Positions 24,424 through 33,381 of a stretch of DNA of 64,000 nucleotides are shown one piece after another. A program made the position numbers and the translations under genes. The stretch spans positions 3,487 to 67,486 of the forward strand of contig JBFWUT010000015.1 of assembly GCA_050247135.1 (NCBI GenBank), given 5' to 3'. The stretch is from Berkiella sp050247135 (GTDB lineage: Bacteria; Pseudomonadota; Gammaproteobacteria; Berkiellales; Berkiellaceae). The notes beneath the pieces were generated by a model. It was not told the origin of the DNA. It was given only the letters and a program-made list of their open reading frames with translations, and did no database searches. The number at the start of each line of letters is the position of its first letter. Positions within the stretch are counted from its first letter, which is position 1.

Positions 24424-25317
24424 TTAAACGAGACAGGGCTTTTCTTTAACGATGTTATTAAGAAAAGCTTTAAAATCGGCTCCCAATTCCGGGTGCTTTA
24501 ATCCAAGCGTGATCATGGCCTGCATGTAGCCAAGCTTGCTACCACAGTCATAACGCACACCTTCAAACTCTAAAGCCATCACGGTTTGCTCTTTCAATAA
24601 CCTAGCAATCGCATCGGTCAGCTGAATTTCGCCCCCTCTGCCTGGCGGAATATTGGCTAAGTGGTTAAAGATCTCTGGCATCAATAGATAACGCCCAACC
24701 ACCCCATAATTCGAAGGCGCATCACTGGGCTTTGGTTTTTCAACAATTGCATTAATTTTGACTTCAACAGATCCATTTTTTTCAACATCCACCACACCAT
24801 ATTTTTCAGAATCTTCAGCCGGAATTTTCTGAACCGCAATGACACTGGCATTGGTTTCATGATAAGTACGCATCATCTGTTCAAGGCATGAGCGTGGTGC
24901 ATCAATTAAATCATCTGCGAGTAACACGGCAAATGGATGATCACCGATCACTTGTCTTGCACACAATACAGCATGACCAAGCCCTAAAGCCTGCGGTTGA
25001 CGCACATAGATGCAATCAACACCTTTGGGCACGATATTCTGCACCATTTCTAACAAGTCAGATTTACCTTGCTGAAGGAGACGCTGTTCCAGCTCGTAGT
25101 TGGTATCAAAGTGATCTTCAATGGCTCTTTTAGAACTGCTGGTCACAAAGACCAATTCGGTGATCCCAGCCCTTACTGCTTCTTCAACCACATATTGAAT
25201 CAACGGTTTGTCAACAATCGGTAACATTTCCTTTGGGCTGGCTTTGGTTGCAGGTAAAAATCTCGTACCTAATCCCGCTACGGGAAATATCGCTTTTGTG
25301 ACGGGGCGTGATGTCAT
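24424..25317 (-). CDS. galU: UTP-glucose-1-phosphate uridylyltransferase
   Basis: 297 residues. The nucleotidyltransferase signature is FPVAGLGTRFLPATKASPKE, followed by MLPIVDKPLIQYVVEEA, DDLID metal site and VEKPKPSDAPSN. It makes UDP-glucose for polysaccharide and LPS synthesis. ATG 25317 is chosen over 25323 because AAAGGA sits directly against the latter and six bases from the former. Located 11 bases after the dehydratase gene, so co-transcribed with surface-sugar genes. Confidence 0.95.
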   Translation of the reverse strand: MTSRPVTKAIFPVAGLGTRFLPATKASPKEMLPIVDKPLIQYVVEEAVRAGITELVFVTSSSKRAIEDHFDTNYELEQRLLQQGKSDLLEMVQNIVPKGVDCIYVRQPQALGLGHAVLCARQVIGDHPFAVLLADDLIDAPRSCLEQMMRTYHETNASVIAVQKIPAEDSEKYGVVDVEKNGSVEVKINAIVEKPKPSDAPSNYGVVGRYLLMPEIFNHLANIPPGRGGEIQLTDAIARLLKEQTVMALEFEGVRYDCGSKLGYMQAMITLGLKHPELGADFKAFLNNIVKEKPCLV

Positions 25318-25328
25318 GCTCATTCCTT

Positions 25329-27224
25329 TTAGACCAGGGTTTCCGTTGGCTCGTTAGCCGCTTTTGCCTTGGCGTTTTTCACTTGACGTGTTTGACGTAA
25401 TTCTGGCACCAGTTCTTTAATGATACGGGAAATTTCTTGTACTTGGCATTCATTCACTGCCACTTGCAACGCTAACAAGCTCTTTTCAAATTTCTTATCA
25501 AGAACACGAGGATGTGCTTTTAAAATCTTATTATGAGAAGTGGCCGCTAATTGCTCGCGTTTATGAAATAGCTCTTCGAAGAGTTTTTCACCAGGTCTTA
25601 GCCCAACATATTCTATGCGGATGTCTTCGTCTTTGCGTTTACCCGCCAAGCGGATCATTTGTTCTGCCATGTAGCGAATTTTAATTGGCTCACCCATGTC
25701 TAATACAAACAATTCACCCCCTTCTCCAATGGTCAGCGCTTGTAAAATCAACTGGCTTGCTTCTTGCACAGTCATAAAATAGCGCATCACTTCAGGATGC
25801 GTCACGGTGAGTGGGCCGCCATTTTCTAGCTGTTGCTGAAAAGTCTCAACGACCGATCCCCTTGAGCCTAAAACATTACCAAAGCGAACCGTTATAAAAC
25901 GAGTCGGAAAGCGCTCATTAAAATACTGACAAACCAACTCTGCTATACGCTTCGTCGCCCCCATCACATTGGTGGGATTAACGGCTTTGTCAGTTGAAAC
26001 TAATACAAACTTCTCAACTGATTCTAAGGCGGCCGCTTGGGCAAGGTGGTAAGTCCCTAATATATTATTTTTGACTGCCGCTCGAATTTGTGGCTCCAAA
26101 AGCGGAACATGTTTATAAGCAGCTGCATGGAAAATAATTTGAACTTTATACTCGCTGAGCACCCTTGCAACAGCGAACATGTCGCATAAGTCAATTAACA
26201 GAAAATGGATTTGCGTTTTACTATGGTCAATTTTTTTAAGCAATTCTTGCTGAACGCAAAATAAATTATATTCGCTATTATCAACTATAATGAGATGGCT
26301 GGGCTCAAGCTTCACAACTTGCCGACAAAGCTCTGAGCCAATCGAACCACCGCCCCCACTCACTAAAACCACTTTGCCAAAGAGGCTATTACTAATCGCC
26401 TGCCAGTCTAGTGTCACGGGATCTCTTCCTAAGAGATCTTCTAACGAGATCTCTCTTAGGTTTTTAACAGAAACAAGACCGGATACTAAATCGTTCATAC
26501 CCGGCAAAGTCCGTACTGGTTTTTGTGTCGACTCACAAATGGCTGCAATACGACGCATTTCAGAAGCGTTGGCCGATGGTAATGCAATCAGAATCGTATC
26601 AATACCATATCGCTTAACGATTAATGGAATATCATCGCAAGTGCCCACTACACGAATGCCGTGCAATTCTCTGCCCTGTTTTTGATGCTTATCATCAACA
26701 AAGGCAACGGGCAAATAGCTTCTTGTGACATCGCGCAGTAAATCGCGCACTAAGCTCTCACCAGCGACACCCGCTCCCACGATAAGTACTCGCGCCCCGT
26801 GGTTACCAAAATAGCGCTTATCTTTGGACCAGCGATAAAAGAAGCGTGAGCCTCCCAAAATCAGCAGGAGTAACATGCTATAAAGTGGAATGACTGAACG
26901 AGGAATATTCTGTAAGCGTGTTGACAGAAATATCGCGAGCAAAGTTATTAAACTACCCATGGCAATAGCTTTGACAATACGGGTCAAGTCAGGAAGTGAA
27001 GCAAATCGCCATACCCCTCGATATAAACCAAATATCCAAAAGCCAACGGCTTGAAAAATCATCACCCAAGGCAACATGTGCGTCGCCTGCGTCAATATCT
27101 CCGTTGGAATTTCATCCAAATTGAAACGAAGCCAATAGGCTCCAAACCACGCAGCGGGAATACTGAGAAAATCATGCACAAACGCAGCCCAGCGACTACG
27201 CCATTGCAACCATACTGCTTTCAT
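25329..27224 (-). CDS. Membrane UDP-HexNAc 4,6-dehydratase, WbpM/CapD type
   Basis: 631 residues. Four N-terminal transmembrane helices (about 12-125) precede a first Rossmann-like module (VLIVGAGVAGESLVRDLL) and the dehydratase domain (about 285-580) with VSGGGGSIGSELCRQ. The usual Tyr of YxxxK is Met: STDKAVNPTNVMGATK, the Ser-Met-Lys arrangement described for WbpM. It forms UDP-4-keto-6-deoxy sugars, the first step to QuiNAc, FucNAc or related O-antigen and capsule sugars. galU follows, and a WbpL/WecA-type transferase lies upstream beyond a repeat element. Confidence 0.9.
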   Translation of the reverse strand: MKAVWLQWRSRWAAFVHDFLSIPAAWFGAYWLRFNLDEIPTEILTQATHMLPWVMIFQAVGFWIFGLYRGVWRFASLPDLTRIVKAIAMGSLITLLAIFLSTRLQNIPRSVIPLYSMLLLLILGGSRFFYRWSKDKRYFGNHGARVLIVGAGVAGESLVRDLLRDVTRSYLPVAFVDDKHQKQGRELHGIRVVGTCDDIPLIVKRYGIDTILIALPSANASEMRRIAAICESTQKPVRTLPGMNDLVSGLVSVKNLREISLEDLLGRDPVTLDWQAISNSLFGKVVLVSGGGGSIGSELCRQVVKLEPSHLIIVDNSEYNLFCVQQELLKKIDHSKTQIHFLLIDLCDMFAVARVLSEYKVQIIFHAAAYKHVPLLEPQIRAAVKNNILGTYHLAQAAALESVEKFVLVSTDKAVNPTNVMGATKRIAELVCQYFNERFPTRFITVRFGNVLGSRGSVVETFQQQLENGGPLTVTHPEVMRYFMTVQEASQLILQALTIGEGGELFVLDMGEPIKIRYMAEQMIRLAGKRKDEDIRIEYVGLRPGEKLFEELFHKREQLAATSHNKILKAHPRVLDKKFEKSLLALQVAVNECQVQEISRIIKELVPELRQTRQVKNAKAKAANEPTETLV

Positions 27225-27334
27225 TATTTTTTTGACCTCGTTATGAGCAAGATGGCGGCTAGATAGTTCGACAAATTATAGCGAGTTTGGTGCATTGAAT
27301 CTAATGGGATAATTTAGTTATAAACGCGGCATTC

Positions 27335-27479
27335 TAAATCCCCCGCTCACTGCGTTCTTGATATGCGAAAATTTGGGTGTCCTGTGGAGACTTGAGGGCA
27401 AGTTTAAAGCTGGTGAGCGAAGCGAACAAATCGCCCACTTTTGTAAAGGGGGCCGCGAGCCTTGCTCGCGGGGGATTTA
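27335..27479. repeat. 145-bp inverted-repeat-ended intergenic element, copy A
   Basis: Ends are TAAATCCCCCGC and its complement GCGGGGGATTTA. The right part shares the block CCCACTTT-TGTAAAGGGGGC and GCGGGGGATTTA with copy B at 62509-62646. An internal perfect hairpin CCGCGAGC-CTT-GCTCGCGG lies at 27452-27470. The element lies just downstream of the stop of the transferase gene at 27480 and upstream of the dehydratase start. It looks like a REP/MITE-type repeat that may also end transcription. Confidence 0.65.
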
Positions 27480-28526
27480 TTAAGTTTGATAGAAGGGTTT
27501 AAACATAGGCTTCATTGCCTCCACCATCAGGTAAAGACAAGTTAGGAGGATAAACGCTCCTGCGAAGGCAAACGCTTGAAGCCTGGGATCAAATACACAG
27601 ATGAAGGCTAGACTCGATAAGACAACATTCACCAACATGGCACTTAGCAAAACTTTGCGATGGCTCCAACCATGCTGCAACATCCTTTGATAGGCATGGC
27701 TGCGGTGAGCTTGATACCATTTTTCTCCAGCTAACATTCGGCGTATGAGCGTGATGGTGGCATCAAACCAAAACAAACTGGTTAAAATAATCCACGCCGT
27801 TAATGGGATCTGGAAATACTGGTAGCTTATCAAGGCAAATACGGAGACTAAAAAGCCCAGGAAATAACTACCACAGTCGCCCATAAACACTTGCGCCACA
27901 GGCCAATTCCAAATAAGAAACCCTCCTAGTAAAGCCACAAGCCCCCAGGAAACAATGGCTAGTTCATACCCATGGGCAAGAAAGAAAAATAGCCCGCCCA
28001 TGGTAAAAATAAACATCCCTTGCTGTGCGGCCATCCCATCGGAGCCATCCATAAAGTTATAAAGGTTTACCATCCATACCATGATGAAAATCAGCCCTGC
28101 AAAAGCCGCTTCGATGGGCAAAGGATAAGGCAACCATTCTTGCAACAATAATCCAAAACCTAAAATATCTCCGCCTTCACTCAGCAAATGTAAACTCGCT
28201 GCAGCACAAAGACATTGGATCGCAAATCGCGCTTTTGCAGATAACCCTTTATGGTCTTCCCAAAAACCCGCTAATCCAACAACCACAGCAGGCGAAAACA
28301 GTAACAAATAGTGCGGATTAAGCATGCCATAATGATGAAGCAACGCTAGCAATAGCAACCAGCCAAAGAAAAAGATCACCCCGCCGCCACGAGGCGTAGG
28401 CGCAATGTGCGATGATCTCGGACCGGGTTCATCAAGCATCCCTTTGTCGACGGCATAAGCGCGAAACAAGCCTACGCCAATACAGCTCAGTCCCAATAAT
28501 AAAGCTAAATAGGCAAACCAACTCAT
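27480..28526 (-). CDS. Undecaprenyl-phosphate sugar-1-phosphate transferase (WecA/WbpL-like)
   Basis: 348 residues, about ten transmembrane helices. Family motifs: RSSHIAPTPRGGG (substrate loop), VNLYNFMDGSDGMA (catalytic Asp pair), VFMGDCGSYFLGF (magnesium Asp) and a basic HRSHAYQRM loop. It transfers a HexNAc-1-phosphate to the lipid carrier, starting O-antigen or another glycan. The start overlaps the pyrF stop by 4 nt, so the pair is co-translated. With the WbpM-like dehydratase next to it, a QuiNAc/FucNAc-type acceptor sugar is plausible. Confidence 0.88.
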   Translation of the reverse strand: MSWFAYLALLLGLSCIGVGLFRAYAVDKGMLDEPGPRSSHIAPTPRGGGVIFFFGWLLLLALLHHYGMLNPHYLLLFSPAVVVGLAGFWEDHKGLSAKARFAIQCLCAAASLHLLSEGGDILGFGLLLQEWLPYPLPIEAAFAGLIFIMVWMVNLYNFMDGSDGMAAQQGMFIFTMGGLFFFLAHGYELAIVSWGLVALLGGFLIWNWPVAQVFMGDCGSYFLGFLVSVFALISYQYFQIPLTAWIILTSLFWFDATITLIRRMLAGEKWYQAHRSHAYQRMLQHGWSHRKVLLSAMLVNVVLSSLAFICVFDPRLQAFAFAGAFILLTCLYLMVEAMKPMFKPFYQT

Positions 28527-29239
28527 ATTGCTGCAATACTCTCATGTATTTGATTTAATACCGACGTCGGTGTTTTAGCATGCGTAATAGAGCGGCCAAT
28601 GACTAAGTAATCGCTGCCCGCCTTAATCGCATTTTCAGGTGTCATAACGCGTTGTTGATCTTGTTTATCATCTTCAGCTAAACGAATACCAGGAGTGACA
28701 CATAAAAAGTCAGGGCCAAAGATTTTTTTCAACTGCACCGCTTCATTCGCTGAGCAAACCACCCCATCTAATCCAGCATCAAAGCATAATTTCGCCAAGC
28801 GCATGACGCATTCTTCACTGGTGCCTGAAAAGCCAATTTGGTGAGCATCTTGCTCAGTTAAACTGGTTAATAACGTCACGCCTATCAATAACGTTCTCTT
28901 GCCCGTTTCTTTAGCCGCTTTATCTACGCCGGCTTTGGCTGCTTTTAACATGGCCATGCCACCTGAGGCATGCACATTCGTCATCCATACGCCCATTTTA
29001 GCGGCAGCGTAACAAGCGCCTCCTACTTGTTGAGGAATATCGTGGAATTTCAAATCAAGGAATACTTCAAAACCTTGCGCTTGTAATTTTGCCACCCATT
29101 GTGGCCCATACTGAGTAAATAACGTTTTGCCTACTTTCAAACGGCATTGCTTAGGATTCAGTTTGGCGAGCAGATCATTAAGGGGGGCTTCATCTTCAAA
29201 ATCGAGGGCAATAATAATTTTGTTGGAAACTGCTGACAT
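28523..29239 (-). CDS. pyrF: Orotidine-5'-phosphate decarboxylase
   Basis: 238 residues from ATG 29239, with AGGAG five bases upstream; 22 further codons are open but lack support. Key residues: KIIIALDFE, catalytic FLDLKFHDIPQQV, and CVTPGIR. Last step of UMP synthesis: decarboxylation of OMP. It lies downstream of lapAB, the same neighbourhood as in Escherichia coli and many gammaproteobacteria. Confidence 0.95.
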   Translation of the reverse strand: MSAVSNKIIIALDFEDEAPLNDLLAKLNPKQCRLKVGKTLFTQYGPQWVAKLQAQGFEVFLDLKFHDIPQQVGGACYAAAKMGVWMTNVHASGGMAMLKAAKAGVDKAAKETGKRTLLIGVTLLTSLTEQDAHQIGFSGTSEECVMRLAKLCFDAGLDGVVCSANEAVQLKKIFGPDFLCVTPGIRLAEDDKQDQQRVMTPENAIKAGSDYLVIGRSITHAKTPTSVLNQIHESIAAI

Positions 29240-29328
29240 GGTGACTCCTGTGACAAAACCGTTGTGATTATAAGTTAATTGACTTGTGTATTCAATTATT
29301 CGCACCGAATAAAGCTAGTTGACTTAGT

Positions 29329-30498
29329 TTATTCGCCTTCAATGCCTTGTATGGGCTTTACACCAGCCCACTGACGACAACTCGGACACTGCCAATGCAA
29401 AGAACGACTGGCAAACCCACAGCCACCACAACGGTAAACCGGCTTCTTCTCGATTAATTGCTCAACAAGTGATTTAAGCATTAATAACTCATTACGCACT
29501 TCGCCCATCACCCGCGATAAATGAAATTCAATTAAATGCTTTAAACCGCGCATAGAAGGATATTTATGCATGTGGCGTGTTAGAAACGCAGCAGCATGCT
29601 CTTTACCCTGCTTATCCTTAACCTGTTCAGCATTGGCTAAGACAATGGTGATACTAGGGCAATTTTGCATCAAATACTCAAGATAGTCGGATAAGGCTTC
29701 TTGTTCACCTAAACGCTCATAGCATTCTTGAATCATCACTAAAGCTTCAGGTAAAAACGCCACATCTTGATATTCAATTCGCTGATAAGCGTGCAAAGCT
29801 TGTTTGTATTTATCAATTTTTTTATAAAAATTGCCTTCAATTAAACTTGCTCTAGCACAATGCTTATCAAAACGCAGTGCCTGCTTTAAGAGATTAAACG
29901 CTATGCGAATTTTACCCTTAGACCAAACAGACTCGGCCAACTCGCAATAGTATTGAGCGATCTCTTTACCACAGGATTGACCGCAGGAGGCTTCAAGACG
30001 CTTAGCTACGGCAATCGCTTTTTCCCATTCTTTCTCTCTCTCATAGATATCCATGAGATGACGCAAACTATGATCTAAGTCCTCTGTAAAGGAATTGGTA
30101 ATTTCCAGCAGCAAGGCTTCAGCCCGATCGAGCACCCCTGCGCGCAAATAATTACTGGCTAATTCAAACAGGGTTCGAGAACGTTGTTTTGAAGTCAGGC
30201 TAGATTTACTTAACAGACTTTGATGGATCCGAATTGCTCTATCCACCTCGCCCCGACGGCGAAAAAAGTTACCCAAAGCAATCATGGTCTCGACGCTATC
30301 TGGCGATTCGTCGAGCATTCGAATGAAGGCATCTACAGCTTTGTCAGTTTGCTCGTTTAATAGAAAATTCAACCCAGCATAGTAATCCGGGCTCAAAGGC
30401 TTTCCATCTGACGATGCGTTATCCGTTTCAGAACGTCTACCTATGTACCACCCTGAAACGGCAGCGATGGGCAACAGCAAACAGATAAGTTCAAGCAT
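29329..30498 (-). CDS. lapB: LPS assembly protein B
   Basis: 389 residues, the standard length. An N-terminal transmembrane anchor (about 1-17) is followed by nine or so TPR motifs, and a C-terminal rubredoxin-like zinc knuckle with YRCGGCGF and WQCPSCRQW. By family it sits at the inner membrane and regulates LpxC proteolysis by FtsH, balancing LPS synthesis and export. lapA is 26 bases upstream. Confidence 0.93.
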   Translation of the reverse strand: MLELICLLLPIAAVSGWYIGRRSETDNASSDGKPLSPDYYAGLNFLLNEQTDKAVDAFIRMLDESPDSVETMIALGNFFRRRGEVDRAIRIHQSLLSKSSLTSKQRSRTLFELASNYLRAGVLDRAEALLLEITNSFTEDLDHSLRHLMDIYEREKEWEKAIAVAKRLEASCGQSCGKEIAQYYCELAESVWSKGKIRIAFNLLKQALRFDKHCARASLIEGNFYKKIDKYKQALHAYQRIEYQDVAFLPEALVMIQECYERLGEQEALSDYLEYLMQNCPSITIVLANAEQVKDKQGKEHAAAFLTRHMHKYPSMRGLKHLIEFHLSRVMGEVRNELLMLKSLVEQLIEKKPVYRCGGCGFASRSLHWQCPSCRQWAGVKPIQGIEGE

Positions 30499-30524
30499 CT
30501 ACTCTTTCCATTTTAGCTTTCACT

Positions 30525-30776
30525 TCAAGCCTCTTGGGCATGTTTTAATTTACTTTCTAGCCATTTGTTCTTGGCTTTTAACTTAACGAGACTGACCCCT
30601 AACAACAGCATGGTGATCACAATCCCAACACAGAACGAGATGAGCAACAACAATGCCAATCGCATCTCAGATGTTCCAATTAGATAGTTAATCTCAACGG
30701 GTTTTGCATTGAGTGCTGCAAAAGCGATCCCTACTATTATGAGTATGAGGGTTAACAAGATGCTGACTATCCGCAT
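30525..30776 (-). CDS. lapA: LPS assembly protein A (DUF1049)
   Basis: 83 residues with two transmembrane helices (about 2-22 and 41-64) separated by NAKPVEINYLIGTSE, the usual LapA pattern, and a basic helical C-terminus. AGGG five bases before the ATG. Partner of LapB at the inner membrane. Confidence 0.9.
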   Translation of the reverse strand: MRIVSILLTLILIIVGIAFAALNAKPVEINYLIGTSEMRLALLLLISFCVGIVITMLLLGVSLVKLKAKNKWLESKLKHAQEA

Positions 30777-30822
30777 ATTTTCCCTGCCATTCCTTTAATA
30801 AACTATCCTAAGGATTCTAAAC

Positions 30823-30859
30823 AAAAAAAAACGGTGTGAACATGTGTTCGACACCGTTT
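30823..30859 (-). terminator. Terminator of rpsA
   Basis: AAACGGTGT-GAACATGTGTTC-ACACCGTTT type stem (30829-30859; one unpaired base). Read on the minus strand it is followed by a T-run from 30830 to 30823. It lies 28 bases after the rpsA stop and before lapA. Confidence 0.88.
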
Positions 30860-30886
30860 CTTTAAATTGAAGTTATTTAACTTCAA

Positions 30887-32599
30887 TTATTCATCATCTT
30901 TATCGCCACGCATATGTTCTTTCAGCAAGTCGCCCAAAGTAGTTGCGTTACCACCTTGTTCGCCACCTTTAGAATAAGCGCTCAGAGCATCGGCTTCTTC
31001 TTGTGACTCTTTTGCTTTAACCGACAACAAAATAGTGCGGTTTTTGCGATCAACGCCTACAAATTTCGCTTCGATGTCTTCACCAACGGTGAGAACCGAG
31101 CGCGCATCTTCAACGCGATCACGAGCCAGTTCAGAAGAGCGTAAGTAACCTTCCACGCCATCGGCTAAAAGGATCTTCGCACCTTTAGCGTCCACTTCCG
31201 TTACTTTGCCGGTGAGCATGGTGCCTTTTGCATGTTCAGCTAAGTAGTTGGAATAAGGATCGGCTAATAATTGTTTGATACCGAGTGAAATACGTTCACG
31301 CTCAGGATCAACCGACAACACGATGGCTTCAACTTCATCGCCTTTCTTGTAACTTTGTACGGCTTCTTCACCGGGGGTGTTCCAAGAAATATCGGATAAG
31401 TGAACAAGACCATCAATGCCGCCATCTAAACCAATGAAGATACCAAAATCGGTGATGGATTTAATTTTACCCACGATCTTGTCACCTTTGTTGTGGGTTG
31501 CAGCGAAGGCATCCCAAGGTGAAGCTTTGCATTGCTTGAGGCCCAAGGAAATACGACGACGTTCTTCGTCGATATCCAACACCATCACTTCCACTTCTTC
31601 ACCAGGTGAAACGATCTTAGAAGGATGGATATTGCGATTGGTCCAATCCATTTCTGAAACGTGAACCAAACCTTCAATGCCTGCTTCTAATTCAACGAAG
31701 CAACCATAATCGGCGATATTGGTAATACGACCTGAGACACGTGTGCCTTCAGGATAACGACGAGCAACACCTACCCATGGATCTTCACCAAGTTGTTTGA
31801 GGCCCAGTGAAACACGCATACGTTCTCTATCGAAGCGCAGTACTTTCACTTGTAATTCTTGACCTACGGTTAACACTTCGCTTGGGTGCTTAACACGCTT
31901 CCACGCGATATCGGTGATGTGTAATAAACCATCAACGCCACCCAAATCAACGAAAGCACCGTAATCGGTGAGGTTTTTAACCACGCCGGTAATCACTTGG
32001 CCTTCTTGCAAGCCATCTAACAGTGAATCGCGTTCTTGAGTATTTTCTGATTCAACAACCGCACGTCTTGAGACAACAACGTTGTTTCTCTTTTGATCTA
32101 ACTTGATCACTTTAAATTCAAGTTCTTTACCTTCCAATTGGCTCATATCGCGCACGGGGCGAACATCAACGAGCGAACCGGGTAAGAAGGCGCGGATAGA
32201 ATTGATATCAACGGTGAAACCACCTTTAACTTTACCGTAGATAATACCTTTAACCACTTTGGATTCTTGGTATGCTTTGTCTAATACTTTCCAAGCTTCT
32301 TGTCGTTTTGCTTTTTGTCTTGAAAGACGTGTTTCGCCATAACCATCTTCGATGGCTTCTAAGGCAACAGGAATTCTGTCTCCGACGGCAATTTCTAATT
32401 GTCCGTCTTTATCGAGGAATTCGTCTAATCGAACATACCCTTCTGATTTAAATGGGGTATCGATAGTCACTAACCCTTTTTCATGGTTAATGTGTAAAAT
32501 AAGACCGTCAAAGATAGAGCCTGGCTCCATCGCCATTTGCGATAAATTTTCTTCAAGGAGTTGGGCAAAACTTTCGGTGGCAGTTGAGGTTGCGTTCAT
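30887..32599 (-). CDS. rpsA: 30S ribosomal protein S1
   Basis: 570 residues with six S1 OB-fold repeats, the gammaproteobacterial architecture. Repeats show GKVKGGFTVD, VVKNLTDYGAFVDLGGVDGLLHI and later GKIKSITDFGIFIGLDGGIDGLVHLSD variants. S1 helps bind mRNA leaders to the 30S subunit. The C-terminus is slightly longer than in E. coli. The cmk-rpsA order is conserved. It has an own terminator downstream. Confidence 0.97.
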   Translation of the reverse strand: MNATSTATESFAQLLEENLSQMAMEPGSIFDGLILHINHEKGLVTIDTPFKSEGYVRLDEFLDKDGQLEIAVGDRIPVALEAIEDGYGETRLSRQKAKRQEAWKVLDKAYQESKVVKGIIYGKVKGGFTVDINSIRAFLPGSLVDVRPVRDMSQLEGKELEFKVIKLDQKRNNVVVSRRAVVESENTQERDSLLDGLQEGQVITGVVKNLTDYGAFVDLGGVDGLLHITDIAWKRVKHPSEVLTVGQELQVKVLRFDRERMRVSLGLKQLGEDPWVGVARRYPEGTRVSGRITNIADYGCFVELEAGIEGLVHVSEMDWTNRNIHPSKIVSPGEEVEVMVLDIDEERRRISLGLKQCKASPWDAFAATHNKGDKIVGKIKSITDFGIFIGLDGGIDGLVHLSDISWNTPGEEAVQSYKKGDEVEAIVLSVDPERERISLGIKQLLADPYSNYLAEHAKGTMLTGKVTEVDAKGAKILLADGVEGYLRSSELARDRVEDARSVLTVGEDIEAKFVGVDRKNRTILLSVKAKESQEEADALSAYSKGGEQGGNATTLGDLLKEHMRGDKDDE

Positions 32600-32697
32600 A
32601 CAGTAAGTCCTTTGATCCTTAGCATATTAGTTATTAAACTAAGCATCAAGTCAAATGGTTAATACAAACGAAAGAAACGAGCGTTTCTTTCGCGCCT

Positions 32698-33381
32698 TTA
32701 AGCTTCTGCCAAGTTACGTTCGTGTACGTACATCATCACTTTTTCAAATACCGCATTAATCGGCATATGTGTGGTATCGAGGACGATAGCATCGTGCGCG
32801 GGAACAAGAGGCGAAACACTGCGTTCTTTATCCCTGGCATCACGCTTCTCAATCTCGGCAAAAAGACCATCAAGGCTAACATCTATGCCTTGTTGTTTCA
32901 ACTGAAGTTGGCGCCGTTTTGCCCGCTCTTGTGGAGATGCTTCTAAAAAAATTTTCAAATCTGCTTCAGGGAAAATCACTGTTCCCATATCACGACCATC
33001 GGCTACTAAACCGGGTAACTCCAAAAAAGCTCGCTGCCTTTCTAATAAGGCGGTTCGTACTGCCGGCACCGCAGCGACCTGAGATGCCCCACTACCACAC
33101 TCTTCCGTTCGAATGGCCAGGGTAACATCTTGTCCTTCCAGTAATATTTGCTGTGGATTATGCTTGAAAATCACATCCAAGTGGCCCGCCAATACCGCTA
33201 AGGCATGATGGTTATCAAAAGCCACCGAATGACGAAATGCTGCTAAGGCTAACACCCGGTACAGCGCTCCACTGTCTAAAAAATGCCAACCTAGGGTTTT
33301 GGCGAGCATGTGACTCAATGTTCCTTTTCCACCACCACTAGGTCCATCAACGGTGATTACGGGTATTTTGCTATTTATCAC
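32698..33381 (-). CDS. cmk: Cytidylate kinase
   Basis: 227 residues from GTG 33381. The P-loop is TVDGPSGGGKGTLS, followed by LDSGALYRVLAL, LVADGRDMGTVIFPEADLK and a C-terminal RDARDKERSVSPL. It phosphorylates CMP and dCMP. The GTG overlaps the TGA of aroA (GTGA), and AGAGGA lies six bases upstream; the frame stays open further upstream but this start keeps the family's usual N-terminus. Confidence 0.95.
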   Translation of the reverse strand: MINSKIPVITVDGPSGGGKGTLSHMLAKTLGWHFLDSGALYRVLALAAFRHSVAFDNHHALAVLAGHLDVIFKHNPQQILLEGQDVTLAIRTEECGSGASQVAAVPAVRTALLERQRAFLELPGLVADGRDMGTVIFPEADLKIFLEASPQERAKRRQLQLKQQGIDVSLDGLFAEIEKRDARDKERSVSPLVPAHDAIVLDTTHMPINAVFEKVMMYVHERNLAEA

